From positions 1-64,000 of the IMG/VR virus record IMGVR_UViG_3300036771_000090: a stretch of DNA of 64,000 nucleotides. One strand, 5' to 3'. This document shows positions 41,211 through 49,200 of the stretch, one piece after another. The stretch's first letter is position 1. Each line of letters begins with the position of its first letter. Made by a program: the position numbers and the translations under genes. The notes below the pieces were generated by a model. It was not told the origin of the DNA. It worked only from the letters and a program-made list of their open reading frames with translations, and ran no database searches. This stretch comes from a virus.

Positions 41211-44084
41211 ATGGCCATTGCCTTCGTGGCCGCCGGCACGCCGGTAGGGGTGGACACAGGAGCCTCCGGAACGACGGTCGCCGTACCGACCCCGGCCGGC
41301 CTGGCGGCCAACCAGCTCCTGATCCTGGCGATCGGGACAGACGACAAGATCGGGCCGGCGTCGCTCCCCGCCGGCTGGCGCAAGCTCACCAGCGCCGGCG
41401 CGGGGACCCCGACAAGCAGCCCGTACTACGCCCCGCCGCGCGGTTCCGTGTACTGGAAGATCGCCACCGGCAGTGAAGGCGCATCGGTCAACGTCCTATT
41501 CGCGGGCACCGCCTGGCCGCTGGGCTCTCCGTTCGTGGTGGCCGCCATGCTGGCGTACAGCGGCACCGACCTGAGCAACCCGGTGGAGACCTTCAGCACG
41601 GCCGTCACGGCGCTCACGACACCCGCTCTGGCCCATCCCGTGGTCACAACCGCGGTGGCGAACGACTGGCTCCTGACCTTCCGGTGGGGCTCCTCCAACT
41701 TCGATCCCATCTCCTACACCGTGACCGGCGGCACCAACGCGGAGCGGATCGACACCACCGACAACCAGCCCGAACTGTCGATGGCACTGTACGACTCCAA
41801 CGGCGCCCTGGCGACAGGTGCCCAGACTCAGCGCACGACCACCGCCAGCATCCCCTTGGATTACGGCTCTGTCGGCCTGTCCATCGCCATCCGCCCCCCG
41901 ACCACCAACATGACCACCGTCACCCCGTCCGAAGCGAACGCGATCGGTACGGCCTTCAACGCGGTGGCCACGGGGAAGAACGGCCCCTGGGACACGTGCG
42001 CCACGATGCCGGGGTACTCCTTCTCCATCGACTGGAACGGGGACGGCAGCCTCACCACACCGGGCGCCGTGCTGGACCCCAACCCCTACATGCGGACCGA
42101 CATCTCCGGCTGGACATCGGGGTCGGCTGTGATCTCCTGGTCCACAGACCTGGTCGTGAACGACCAGGGGATGCCGGTGATGAAGATCGTGCCGGACGGG
42201 GTCAGCGTCTCCGGCGGCGCCGGCCAGAGCCCCCGCACACCGGTGGACTCGATCGTCCCCGGGAACACCTACGTCTGTGACGCCTGGGTGTACTCCCCCG
42301 GCGGCTGGGCCGATCTGCGGAGCTGCATCGACTGGTACGACAACACCAACAGCTTCCTGTCCACCGGCCTGGGCTCCGCCACCGTGGTCTCCGCGGGAGT
42401 GTGGACACACCTGGTCCAGACCCTGGTGGCACCGGACACAGCCTCCCGGGCGGCCGTGCGTGTCCGGCACGGCGGGACGCCTCCCTCCAGCGCGCTGTAC
42501 TACGCCTGGGGAATTCTCCTGATCGATCCGTCCGTACCGGGGAACTTCGTCGCACCGGGCCCGAACGAAGACGTCACCGCAGACGTGCTCAGCGGAGGAG
42601 TTACGGTCTCCTACGGGCGGGACCAGTTCCGCCAGCTCTCCCCTGCCAAGAACGGCACGGCCGGCTTCTCCCTGAACAACGTGAACCGTACCTACAGCCC
42701 GGAGAACACCACGTCTCCGCTGTACGGAGACCTGGACCCCGCGCGGAGTATGCGGGGACAGGTGACCTTCATCGGGAAGACCTACTCCCTGGGCTCGATG
42801 CGGATCGATGACTACAACGTCCACGCGGACATCGACAACCGGACTGTGGACTTCACCTTCCAGGACGGGATGAAGTCGCTGGACGGGCCCAACCTCTCCA
42901 CTCCCGTGCTGTCCTCCCGGCGCACCGGGGACCTGGTCAACTACATCCTGGACCAGGTGGGGTGGACAGCCGGACGCGCGATCGACCCGGGCGCCACGGT
43001 CGTCCCCTGGTGGTGGGTCGAAGGCACGAACGCGCTGTCCGCCATCCAGGATCTGGTGAAGAGCGAAGGGCCGCCGGCCATCGCGTACGTGGCGCTGGAC
43101 GGGACCTTCGTCTTCCGGGACCGGCACCACCGGATTCTGAACGAAGCCTCCCTGGTCTCCCAGGCGAACTTCTCGCAGAACGAGATCGATCCCTGCGAAT
43201 CCCCCGCGGTCACCGGCCTGTCCTTCACCGCACCGTTCGAGTACGCACACGGCTGGCGGGACATCGTCAACAGTGTCCAGTTCACCAGCTCCACCCGGCA
43301 GCCCGCTTCGGAGATCTCCCAGGTGTGGCAGTACGGGACGTCGTTCTCCCTGTCCATCGGCCAGTCCATCACCCTGGCCGCTTCGGGTTCCGATCCCTTC
43401 GTCAACGCCGTCACGCCGGTACAGGGGACGGACTTCACCACGGCCGGGATCGGGACCGTCCAGGTGACCCTGTCGCGGGACAACGGCCAGGCGGTGAACA
43501 TCACCTTCCTGGCCATCGGTGGCTCCGTCACCGTGAACGATCTCCAACTACGGGCCCGGCCCATCCCCGTCGTGGGTACCCAGAACGTCTCCCGTACGGA
43601 TACGACGTCCATCGCCAGCCACGGGGAGCAGACGTACCCCGACACGGCGCCCTGGGCCTCTTCCGGGGACGCTTACGCCATTGCCGGAACCATCCTGCTC
43701 TACTACGCCAAGAGGCGCCCTACGGTGCAGCTCCGCATCGTGGCCCGGGACCCGGAACACCTGCGGCAGATCCTGGAGCGGCGGATCTCCGACCGTATCC
43801 ACATCGTTTACGGTGAAATGCGGATAGATGATGACTTCTTCATTGAATCTGTGACACATCAGATAGACCGGATGAACAAGGTCAACCAGCCGCCCGTCCA
43901 CTCCGTGGTGTACGGCTGTGAGATGGGCCTGGGGGACGTCAACGCCAACCCCTTCCGCTTCGACGTCCGCGGTTCCGGATTCGATCAGGGGGTTTTCGAT
44001 CCGCTGGTGGGAGACAATCCGGCCAGCGTCTTCGTGTTCGATGACGTGCGGGGGTCCTTCGACGTCGGGGTGTTCGGAACGTGA
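41211..44084 (+). CDS. Minor tail / tail-tip protein
   Basis: A 957-residue protein just after the tape measure. Residues 1-225 form a beta-sandwich domain like that in the protein at 32164. A single PSEANAIGTAFNAV unit near 240 matches the repeat protein. Residues about 280-450 resemble a carbohydrate-binding module (WTSGSAVISWSTD, VYSPGGWADLRSC). The rest (GGVTVSYGRDQFRQLSPAKNG, DYNVHADIDNRTVDFTFQDG, by parts) is a hub-like tail-tip region. It probably binds the host surface. Confidence 0.85.
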   Translation: MAIAFVAAGTPVGVDTGASGTTVAVPTPAGLAANQLLILAIGTDDKIGPASLPAGWRKLTSAGAGTPTSSPYYAPPRGSVYWKIATGSEGASVNVLFAGTAWPLGSPFVVAAMLAYSGTDLSNPVETFSTAVTALTTPALAHPVVTTAVANDWLLTFRWGSSNFDPISYTVTGGTNAERIDTTDNQPELSMALYDSNGALATGAQTQRTTTASIPLDYGSVGLSIAIRPPTTNMTTVTPSEANAIGTAFNAVATGKNGPWDTCATMPGYSFSIDWNGDGSLTTPGAVLDPNPYMRTDISGWTSGSAVISWSTDLVVNDQGMPVMKIVPDGVSVSGGAGQSPRTPVDSIVPGNTYVCDAWVYSPGGWADLRSCIDWYDNTNSFLSTGLGSATVVSAGVWTHLVQTLVAPDTASRAAVRVRHGGTPPSSALYYAWGILLIDPSVPGNFVAPGPNEDVTADVLSGGVTVSYGRDQFRQLSPAKNGTAGFSLNNVNRTYSPENTTSPLYGDLDPARSMRGQVTFIGKTYSLGSMRIDDYNVHADIDNRTVDFTFQDGMKSLDGPNLSTPVLSSRRTGDLVNYILDQVGWTAGRAIDPGATVVPWWWVEGTNALSAIQDLVKSEGPPAIAYVALDGTFVFRDRHHRILNEASLVSQANFSQNEIDPCESPAVTGLSFTAPFEYAHGWRDIVNSVQFTSSTRQPASEISQVWQYGTSFSLSIGQSITLAASGSDPFVNAVTPVQGTDFTTAGIGTVQVTLSRDNGQAVNITFLAIGGSVTVNDLQLRARPIPVVGTQNVSRTDTTSIASHGEQTYPDTAPWASSGDAYAIAGTILLYYAKRRPTVQLRIVARDPEHLRQILERRISDRIHIVYGEMRIDDDFFIESVTHQIDRMNKVNQPPVHSVVYGCEMGLGDVNANPFRFDVRGSGFDQGVFDPLVGDNPASVFVFDDVRGSFDVGVFGT

Positions 44085-44091
44085 GGAAGCC

Positions 44092-44451
44092 ATGGAACTG
44101 ATGACCGAGAAGGCGCGCGCCTACGTCTACGGCGGGGACTGGGTGTCCGACTGCCCGCGGCCGGGGTGCAGCAACGTGGAACACCTGATGGAGCCTGTCG
44201 TCCCCCACGGACCCCGGACCCGTCCGAAGAGCTTGTTCATCTGTTCGTACTGCGGCCAGCAGTCGGTCATCGAGTGGCCGTCCCAGGACTTCATGTACGG
44301 AGCGCTGGAGATCCTGATGAAGCGGCCGGTGCCCGGGAACCGGAACTGGTACCCGGCCGGCCACACCAGCGCGGTGCGCTTCGGCATCGAGCACGGGCAG
44401 AGCCTGGACGACCTGCGGCAGGAGAACGAAGCGCACGGGGTGACGCCGTGA
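44092..44451 (+). CDS. Small zinc-ribbon tail-region protein
   Basis: A 119-residue protein from ATG 44092 with GAGGAAG upstream. CPRPGCSN near residue 22 and CSYCGQQ near 52 form a zinc ribbon. The C-terminus contains GNRNWYPAGHTSAVRFG, a phrase I associate with conserved actinophage proteins in the tail region. Role unknown. Confidence 0.68.
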   Translation: MELMTEKARAYVYGGDWVSDCPRPGCSNVEHLMEPVVPHGPRTRPKSLFICSYCGQQSVIEWPSQDFMYGALEILMKRPVPGNRNWYPAGHTSAVRFGIEHGQSLDDLRQENEAHGVTP

Positions 44452-44987
44452 CCTGGTCCGCACCCATGACCGCGGTCAGCGGGAACGTCTTCGCAGCCGC
44501 GGAGTTCAACCAGTACGTACGGGACAACCTGAACGAAACCGCGGTGGCGAAGGCCACCACGGCAGGTCAGTATTTCGTGGCCGTCGGCGCCAACTCCCTT
44601 GCCGCCCGGGTCATCGGCGGCAACTCCGTCCAGACCACCCAGACCACCACGTCCACGTCGTACACCGACCTGGCCACCCCGGGGCCGGCGCTCACCCTGA
44701 CCACCGGCACGCTGGCGATCGTCTTCGTCTCTGCGAAGATCACCAACAACACCAGCAACGCCACCAGTTTCATGTCCTACCAGGTGAGCGGTGCCACCAC
44801 TGTGGCGGTCACCACGACCCGGGCCCTGGTGAGCGACGGCATGAACGCCAACAGCAATTTCCGTGCTTCAGCGGCCAGTACCGTGCCGCTCAACGCCGGC
44901 GTGAACACCTTCACCACCAAGTACGCGGTCGGAGGCGGCACCACCGGCAGCTACGGGGACCGCACGATCATCGTCATCCCCTTCTGA
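44448..44987 (+). CDS. Minor tail protein (paralogue A)
   Basis: A 179-residue protein from GTG 44448. The N-terminus TWSAPMTAVSGNVFAAAEFN and YVRDNLNET is nearly shared with the protein at 45307 and is a frequent opening of actinophage tail appendage proteins. The C-terminal 120 residues are a Thr/Ser-rich beta domain with a final RTIIVIPF. Probably a trimeric tail-tip appendage. Confidence 0.72.
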   Translation: MTWSAPMTAVSGNVFAAAEFNQYVRDNLNETAVAKATTAGQYFVAVGANSLAARVIGGNSVQTTQTTTSTSYTDLATPGPALTLTTGTLAIVFVSAKITNNTSNATSFMSYQVSGATTVAVTTTRALVSDGMNANSNFRASAASTVPLNAGVNTFTTKYAVGGGTTGSYGDRTIIVIPF

Positions 44988-44999
44988 GAGGAGGAATCC

Positions 45000-45302
45000 G
45001 TGGCCACCCTGAAGACGTACGGACGCACGCTCTGGGACCTTCAGCAGACCGTGGGGAACCGGATCGGCTTCGACCTGCGCACGGCACCCCTGGAGTTCCG
45101 GGCGCTGATCATCATGGTGGACGCCTCCCTGGCGCTGCTGATCAAGGCGCTGGTGGACAAGGGCGTGTTCAACGACCTGGAGCTGAACGCGGCCGTCCAG
45201 GGGGTCCGGAACACGACCTTCGCCCGGATGGGTCCGCCCCCGCTAGTGGACACCATGGCCACGGACCAGGTGCTCCCCGTACCCGAACCCCTCCAGGACT
45301 GA
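45000..45302 (+). CDS. Tail-region hypothetical protein
   Basis: A 100-residue protein starting at GTG 45000 with GAGGAGGAA upstream, between the two tail paralogues. It is helical (LWDLQQTVGNRIGFDL, LIIMVDASLALLIKALVDKG) and may be an assembly partner for the neighbouring appendages. No family is recognised. Confidence 0.65.
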   Translation: MATLKTYGRTLWDLQQTVGNRIGFDLRTAPLEFRALIIMVDASLALLIKALVDKGVFNDLELNAAVQGVRNTTFARMGPPPLVDTMATDQVLPVPEPLQD

Positions 45303-45306
45303 AGCC

Positions 45307-45849
45307 ATGACGTGGACAGCCCCCATGACCGCAGTCAGCGGATCGGTCTTCACCGCGGCCCAGTTCAACCAGTTCGTGCGGGACAACCTCCTGGAATGCC
45401 CGGCGTCCAACGCCACCACGCCGGGCTCCTTCTTCGTCACCGACGGAACCAACCACGTCGTGGAGCGCATCCCGGCCGTGTCCCGGGTGGATGTCCAGGA
45501 GGTGATCACCGCCACGTCCTTCGCCGATGCCCCGACCCTTGGGCCGTCGGTCACCGTGACGACCGGGACACACGCGTACATCTTCATCGCTGCGGAGATC
45601 GGAAACACCACCGCGTCCAGCGCCGGCTGTCTGGTCGGAACGCTGATCTCCGGCGCCACGTCGGAGTCCCCGACACCCCAGTACGCACTCCGGCAGGAGA
45701 GCGCGGCGCAAAGCGAATTCCAGCGCGCGACATATGCCCGGCTCCACACCGGCCTCACTCCGGGCAGCAACAGCTTCCGGTTGCAGTACCAGACCACCGC
45801 CGGCTCCATGAACATCAACTACCGGGAGATCTCTGTTCTCCCGATGTGA
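45307..45849 (+). CDS. Minor tail protein (paralogue B)
   Basis: A 180-residue protein from ATG 45307. It shares TAPMTAVSGSVFTAAQFNQF and VRDNLLE with the protein at 44448, and the same strand pattern afterwards ending INYREISVLPM. The two genes are 0.86 kb apart and probably arose by duplication. A tail-tip or fibre component is likely. Confidence 0.72.
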   Translation: MTWTAPMTAVSGSVFTAAQFNQFVRDNLLECPASNATTPGSFFVTDGTNHVVERIPAVSRVDVQEVITATSFADAPTLGPSVTVTTGTHAYIFIAAEIGNTTASSAGCLVGTLISGATSESPTPQYALRQESAAQSEFQRATYARLHTGLTPGSNSFRLQYQTTAGSMNINYREISVLPM

Positions 45850-45859
45850 GGGGAAATCC

Positions 45860-46135
45860 GTGCCCAGCTATGAAGACGCACTCCAGTCCGCGTACACCGA
45901 CGGGTCCCAGTTGCAGTTCGAACCGGTCGGAGTCTTCCAGGACGCCCCCTGGTACCTCACCGCCACCCCCGGCGGGAACATCGCCTTCCACAGTCTGACG
46001 GCATCCGATACCGCGTCGGCCATCGCGGAGGCGGAAACCTACCTGGGTGGCCTGAACATGGTCAAAGCAGCCGAATGGAAGAAGAACCTGGACGGAACCG
46101 TGATCACGTCCGTCTGGTTCTCCCTCCCCTCGTAA
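45860..46135 (+). CDS. Tail-region hypothetical protein
   Basis: A 91-residue protein from GTG 45860 with GAGGGGAAA upstream. It has a short helix, strands (LQFEPVGVFQDAPWYLTATP) and a helix with ASAIAEAETYLGGL, and ends VWFSLPS. No family is recognised. It lies just before the lysin, so a role in lysis or tail is possible. Confidence 0.6.
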   Translation: MPSYEDALQSAYTDGSQLQFEPVGVFQDAPWYLTATPGGNIAFHSLTASDTASAIAEAETYLGGLNMVKAAEWKKNLDGTVITSVWFSLPS

Positions 46136-46145
46136 GGAGCGCAGC

Positions 46146-47120
46146 ATGACGGTCAGTATCCCGGGCGTGGACTATGCCTGGTCACATCCCGGCGGAGCAT
46201 CGCTCCAGGCGGCCGGGAAGAAGTTCGTCTGCCGGTACCTGGGCCAGGACGACACGAAGATCCTGAAGCGCGCGGAAGCCGACGACCTGGCCGCGCACGG
46301 GATCTGGTCGGTGGTGGTCTACGAAGATGCCGCGGACCGGGCACTGGGAGGCAGGGCCGTAGGGATCGGGGACGCGCAGCGCGGCCTTGCCCAGGCGCGT
46401 GCGGCCGGGATGCCGGAAGACCGGCCGATCTTCTTCGCGGTGGACTTCAACGCCACCGAAGCCCAGCAGACCGCGATCAACGCCTACCTGGACGGGGCCG
46501 CCTCCGTCATCGGGAAACAGTGGACCGGCATATACGGCGGATACTGGCCGGTGAAGCGCGCGCTCGATGGCGGACACGCCACCTGGGCCTGGCAGACCGT
46601 GGGCTGGTCCGGTTCCAACCGGGACAGCCGGATGGTCATCCTCCAGCCGGCCACCACCGTGAAAATCAACGGTGTGACCTGCGACAACGACACAGCACTG
46701 TCCGACGACTTCGGCCAGTGGAAGCCCGGCATCCTCCCGGAGGCAGCAATGGCAGCAGTAGACCTCACCCCCGCTTCGGTGAACGCGGTGGCCGCCGCGG
46801 TGACGAAGAACCTCCTGGCGTCGCTCCACGACGACCCGACCACCGCGGACAACTCCACCAAGTCGCTCGGCGCGATCTGGTGGGACGACGGCAAGAACTC
46901 GTTCCAGGCCAACACCGCCATCACCAAGGTGGCCGTATCGGTGGCCGCGCTCCAGACCGCGGTCAGCAAGCTGGGAACCGGCGTGCCGGCGGACTTCGTC
47001 ACGTCCGTTCTGGCCAAGCTCGATGCGCTCCAGGCGGCCGTCACCGATCCGTCGGGACTGCTGGACCAGATCCGCACGGAGCTGGAGTCCTACCAGATCA
47101 CCATCACGAAGGAGAGCTGA
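46146..47120 (+). CDS. Endolysin-like DUF1906 glycoside hydrolase
   Basis: A 324-residue protein. Residues 1-200 match the Rv2525c-like glycoside-hydrolase-like family DUF1906: PGVDYAWSHPGG, FVCRYLGQDDTK, GIWSVVVYEDAADRAL, RPIFFAVDFNATEAQQ, GIYGGYWPVKRAL and WAWQTVGWSG, with the VDFNAT acidic residue likely catalytic. The C-terminal 110 residues are helical (VNAVAAAVTKNLLASL, VAVSVAALQTAVSKLG) and may be a coiled-coil or tail-binding part. No signal peptide. It probably degrades cell-wall polymer as an endolysin or virion hydrolase. Confidence 0.85.
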   Translation: MTVSIPGVDYAWSHPGGASLQAAGKKFVCRYLGQDDTKILKRAEADDLAAHGIWSVVVYEDAADRALGGRAVGIGDAQRGLAQARAAGMPEDRPIFFAVDFNATEAQQTAINAYLDGAASVIGKQWTGIYGGYWPVKRALDGGHATWAWQTVGWSGSNRDSRMVILQPATTVKINGVTCDNDTALSDDFGQWKPGILPEAAMAAVDLTPASVNAVAAAVTKNLLASLHDDPTTADNSTKSLGAIWWDDGKNSFQANTAITKVAVSVAALQTAVSKLGTGVPADFVTSVLAKLDALQAAVTDPSGLLDQIRTELESYQITITKES

Positions 47121-47122
47121 CC

Positions 47123-47410
47123 GTGTCGCTGGCCGCGCAGGTACAGGGCTGGGTGGAAGAGGCGCTGGAGGACTTCCGCGCCGCGATCAGGAAGACCGTG
47201 GAGAGGCTGACCGGGCTGGACGAACGGATCACCAAGCTGGAGGAGTACGTCCAGGCCATCGAGCAGAGCGACGGCATCCCCGCGGACCCCAGGCCGCGTG
47301 CGGTCAGCGCTCCGGCACGCGGTAGCGCGGCGCGCAAGACGACCGCCACCGCGAAGTCCACGACGGCCCAGGCGGGAACCGCGGAAGCCCGGGGGCAGGC
47401 CAGCCCGTAA
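47123..47410 (+). CDS. Small coiled-coil protein with Lys/Ala-rich tail
   Basis: A 95-residue protein from GTG 47123 with AAGGAGAG upstream. The N-terminal 50 residues are one amphipathic helix (VEEALEDFRAAIRKTVERL, DERITKLEEYVQAIEQ), followed by a flexible Ala/Thr/Lys-rich tail. It follows the lysin directly and could be a lysis-associated or oligomerisation factor. No membrane segment. Confidence 0.62.
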   Translation: MSLAAQVQGWVEEALEDFRAAIRKTVERLTGLDERITKLEEYVQAIEQSDGIPADPRPRAVSAPARGSAARKTTATAKSTTAQAGTAEARGQASP

Positions 47411-47448
47411 GATCCCCCGGAAGACAGGAACGGCAGGAAGAAGGAAAA

Positions 47449-48531
47449 GTGCGAGTTACGGTCTTTCCCGCTGATGTGTACGGGTGTGGGTATTTCCGCC
47501 TGATCTGGGCTACGGGACTGCTGAAGGAGGCAGGCCACGACATCCGGATGTACCGCCCCCAGGACCGGCGGCTGGAAGTCCACGTGGACTCCGACGGGGA
47601 GACGGTACGGGACGTCAGCCTGGACACCGATGTGGTGGTCCTCCAGCGGATCACCCACAGCTTCATGGCCCAGGCCATCCCGATCCTCCGTGCGAAGGGG
47701 GTTGCGGTGGTGATGGACGTGGACGACGACCTGTCGTCCATCCATCCCGCGAACCCCTCGTACGCCGCGATGCACCCCCGCAACGAACGGCGTGTCGATC
47801 CCGGCGCCGTCCAGCCCCGGCGGCACTCCTGGCGGCACCTGAACGCGGCGTGCCGGGACTCCACGCTGGTGACCGTCTCCACACCGGGACTGCTGGACGT
47901 CTACGCCCGGCACGGCCGCGGACGGGTGATCTACAACCACTTGCCGGAACCGTACTTCACCACGGAGCACACCGATTCCGACGTCATCGGCTGGCCGGCT
48001 GCACTGGTCTCCCACCCGGACGACCCGTCAGCCGTAGGAGGCGCTGTGGCGCGCCTGGTGACCGACGGAGCGGCCTTCCAGGTGATGGGGGACCCCACCG
48101 GCTGCGGGACGGCCTTCGGGCTCTCTGCCGACCCTCCAGGGGCCCGGAACATCACAACCCACCAGTGGCCGTCGAAGGTGGCGGAACTGGGAATCGGGAT
48201 CGCCCCGCTGGCGGACACCCGGTTCAACGCGTGCAAGTCGTGGCTGAAGCCGCTGGAAATGTCGGCCCTGGGTGTCCCCTGGGTGGCGTCCCCGCGGCCG
48301 GAGTACGTCCGGCTGCACACACGGGGAGCGGGCATCCTGGCGGACACTCCGCGGCGCTGGTACCGCGATCTGGACCGGCTGCGGCGCTCCCCGCAGATGC
48401 GCGCGGAACTGGCCGGGCGCGGCCGGGAAGTGGCGGAGACCCTACGGCTGCGCGACAACGCCTGGCGCTGGATGGAGTGCTGGGAGGAGGCGTACCGCAT
48501 CCAGCGCGCCGGCTCCGGGGTGGCCGCGTAG
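47449..48531 (+). CDS. GT4-like glycosyltransferase
   Basis: A 360-residue protein from GTG 47449 with GGAAGAAGGAAAA upstream. The first half has the GT-B N-terminal lobe: VFPADVYGCGYFRLIWATGL, VVVLQRITHSFMAQAIPIL, VAVVMDVDDDLSSIHPANP and LVTVSTPGLLDVYARHG. The second half has FNACKSWLKPLEMSALGVPW, a donor-binding loop with the E-A-type Glu in KPLEMSALG. It should transfer a sugar from an activated donor. Possible targets are virion proteins, phage DNA or host surface. It is the last rightward gene. Confidence 0.85.
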   Translation: MRVTVFPADVYGCGYFRLIWATGLLKEAGHDIRMYRPQDRRLEVHVDSDGETVRDVSLDTDVVVLQRITHSFMAQAIPILRAKGVAVVMDVDDDLSSIHPANPSYAAMHPRNERRVDPGAVQPRRHSWRHLNAACRDSTLVTVSTPGLLDVYARHGRGRVIYNHLPEPYFTTEHTDSDVIGWPAALVSHPDDPSAVGGAVARLVTDGAAFQVMGDPTGCGTAFGLSADPPGARNITTHQWPSKVAELGIGIAPLADTRFNACKSWLKPLEMSALGVPWVASPRPEYVRLHTRGAGILADTPRRWYRDLDRLRRSPQMRAELAGRGREVAETLRLRDNAWRWMECWEEAYRIQRAGSGVAA

Positions 48532-48708
48532 GTCCGCCACCTGGCCCCTGAGTTCAGCAACGCGGCCCTGGAGTGCAGTGATCTGCATGTCCAGGGCCGC
48601 TTTGGTCTCCAGTCGCAGGGAGGCGTCCCCGGAGACCTGGTGTCTTTTCGCTTCGAGCAGCGCGGCCAGGTTCTCCGCGTGGTCGTCCAGCTTTTCCGGG
48701 GTCATCAT
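48442..48708 (-). CDS. Small coiled-coil protein
   Basis: An 88-residue protein read leftward from ATG 48708 (ATGA overlap with the WhiB-like stop). Helical heptads (LDDHAENLAALLEAKRHQV, DMQITALQGRVAELRGQVAD) cover the first 60 residues. The last 28 residues are Pro/Ala-rich and overlap the glycosyltransferase 3' end by 90 bases in the opposite strand, so this tail may be fortuitous. Confidence 0.55.
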   Translation of the reverse strand: MMTPEKLDDHAENLAALLEAKRHQVSGDASLRLETKAALDMQITALQGRVAELRGQVADLRGHPGAGALDAVRLLPALHPAPGVVAQP

Positions 48709-49085
48709 GACGCCACCGCTTCTTCCCTGCCCGAAGGCCGTTCGTCCGCGGCCCATGATGCTCCGCAGAACAGACAGATCTCGCTCCGGTCCACCGCGCG
48801 CACGCTGCGGCCCAGGCACAGCGGGCACTTGGCCCGGCTCCGGTTCTTGCTCAGGGCCCGGCGCTCCGCGGTACTGGTGCCGCCCCAGTAGCCGGACTCC
48901 CCGACGGCCATCGCGGTGTCCAGGCATTCCTGGCGGACCGGGCACGTGTTGCAGTAGGCACGCCGCACGAAGTCCAGGGAGCGGCTGTCCTCCGTCAGCG
49001 GGAAGAACCGGTCATCGTTGAGCCCCCGGCACGCCGCGTCCCGGTACCAGTCCTGCGGAGTCCCGCCGTAGAAGACTCTGGTCAT
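48705..49085 (-). CDS. WhiB-family regulator fused to a C-terminal zinc ribbon
   Basis: A 126-residue protein from ATG 49085 behind GAGGAAAG. The WhiB core has ACRGLN, FFP, YCNTCPVRQECLDTAM and GYWGGTS, giving the four cysteines for an iron-sulfur cluster and the G-Y-W-G-G turn. The last 40 residues add CPLCLG and ICLFCG, a separate zinc ribbon. WhiB proteins bind the primary sigma factor and alter transcription; phage copies have been linked to host gene control and superinfection resistance. The zinc-ribbon extension is unusual. Confidence 0.9.
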   Translation of the reverse strand: MTRVFYGGTPQDWYRDAACRGLNDDRFFPLTEDSRSLDFVRRAYCNTCPVRQECLDTAMAVGESGYWGGTSTAERRALSKNRSRAKCPLCLGRSVRAVDRSEICLFCGASWAADERPSGREEAVAS

Positions 49086-49143
49086 GTGGCTTTCCTCGCT
49101 CCGTCTTAACCCAAACTGTGCGCTTCCGTACGAAGAACGCAAA

Positions 49144-49175
49144 GGGCCCGTGCCGGAGGACTTCCGGCCGGGCCC
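49144..49175 (-). terminator. GC-rich hairpin terminator
   Basis: GGGCCCG and CGGGCCC form the outer stem, and CCGGA/TCCGG an inner one. On the minus strand it is followed by CTTTGCGTT. It lies 26 bases after the stop of the Toprim gene and before the WhiB-like gene. Confidence 0.7.
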
Positions 49176-49200
49176 GTGCGCGGGGTTCCGCTCCTGCCCG

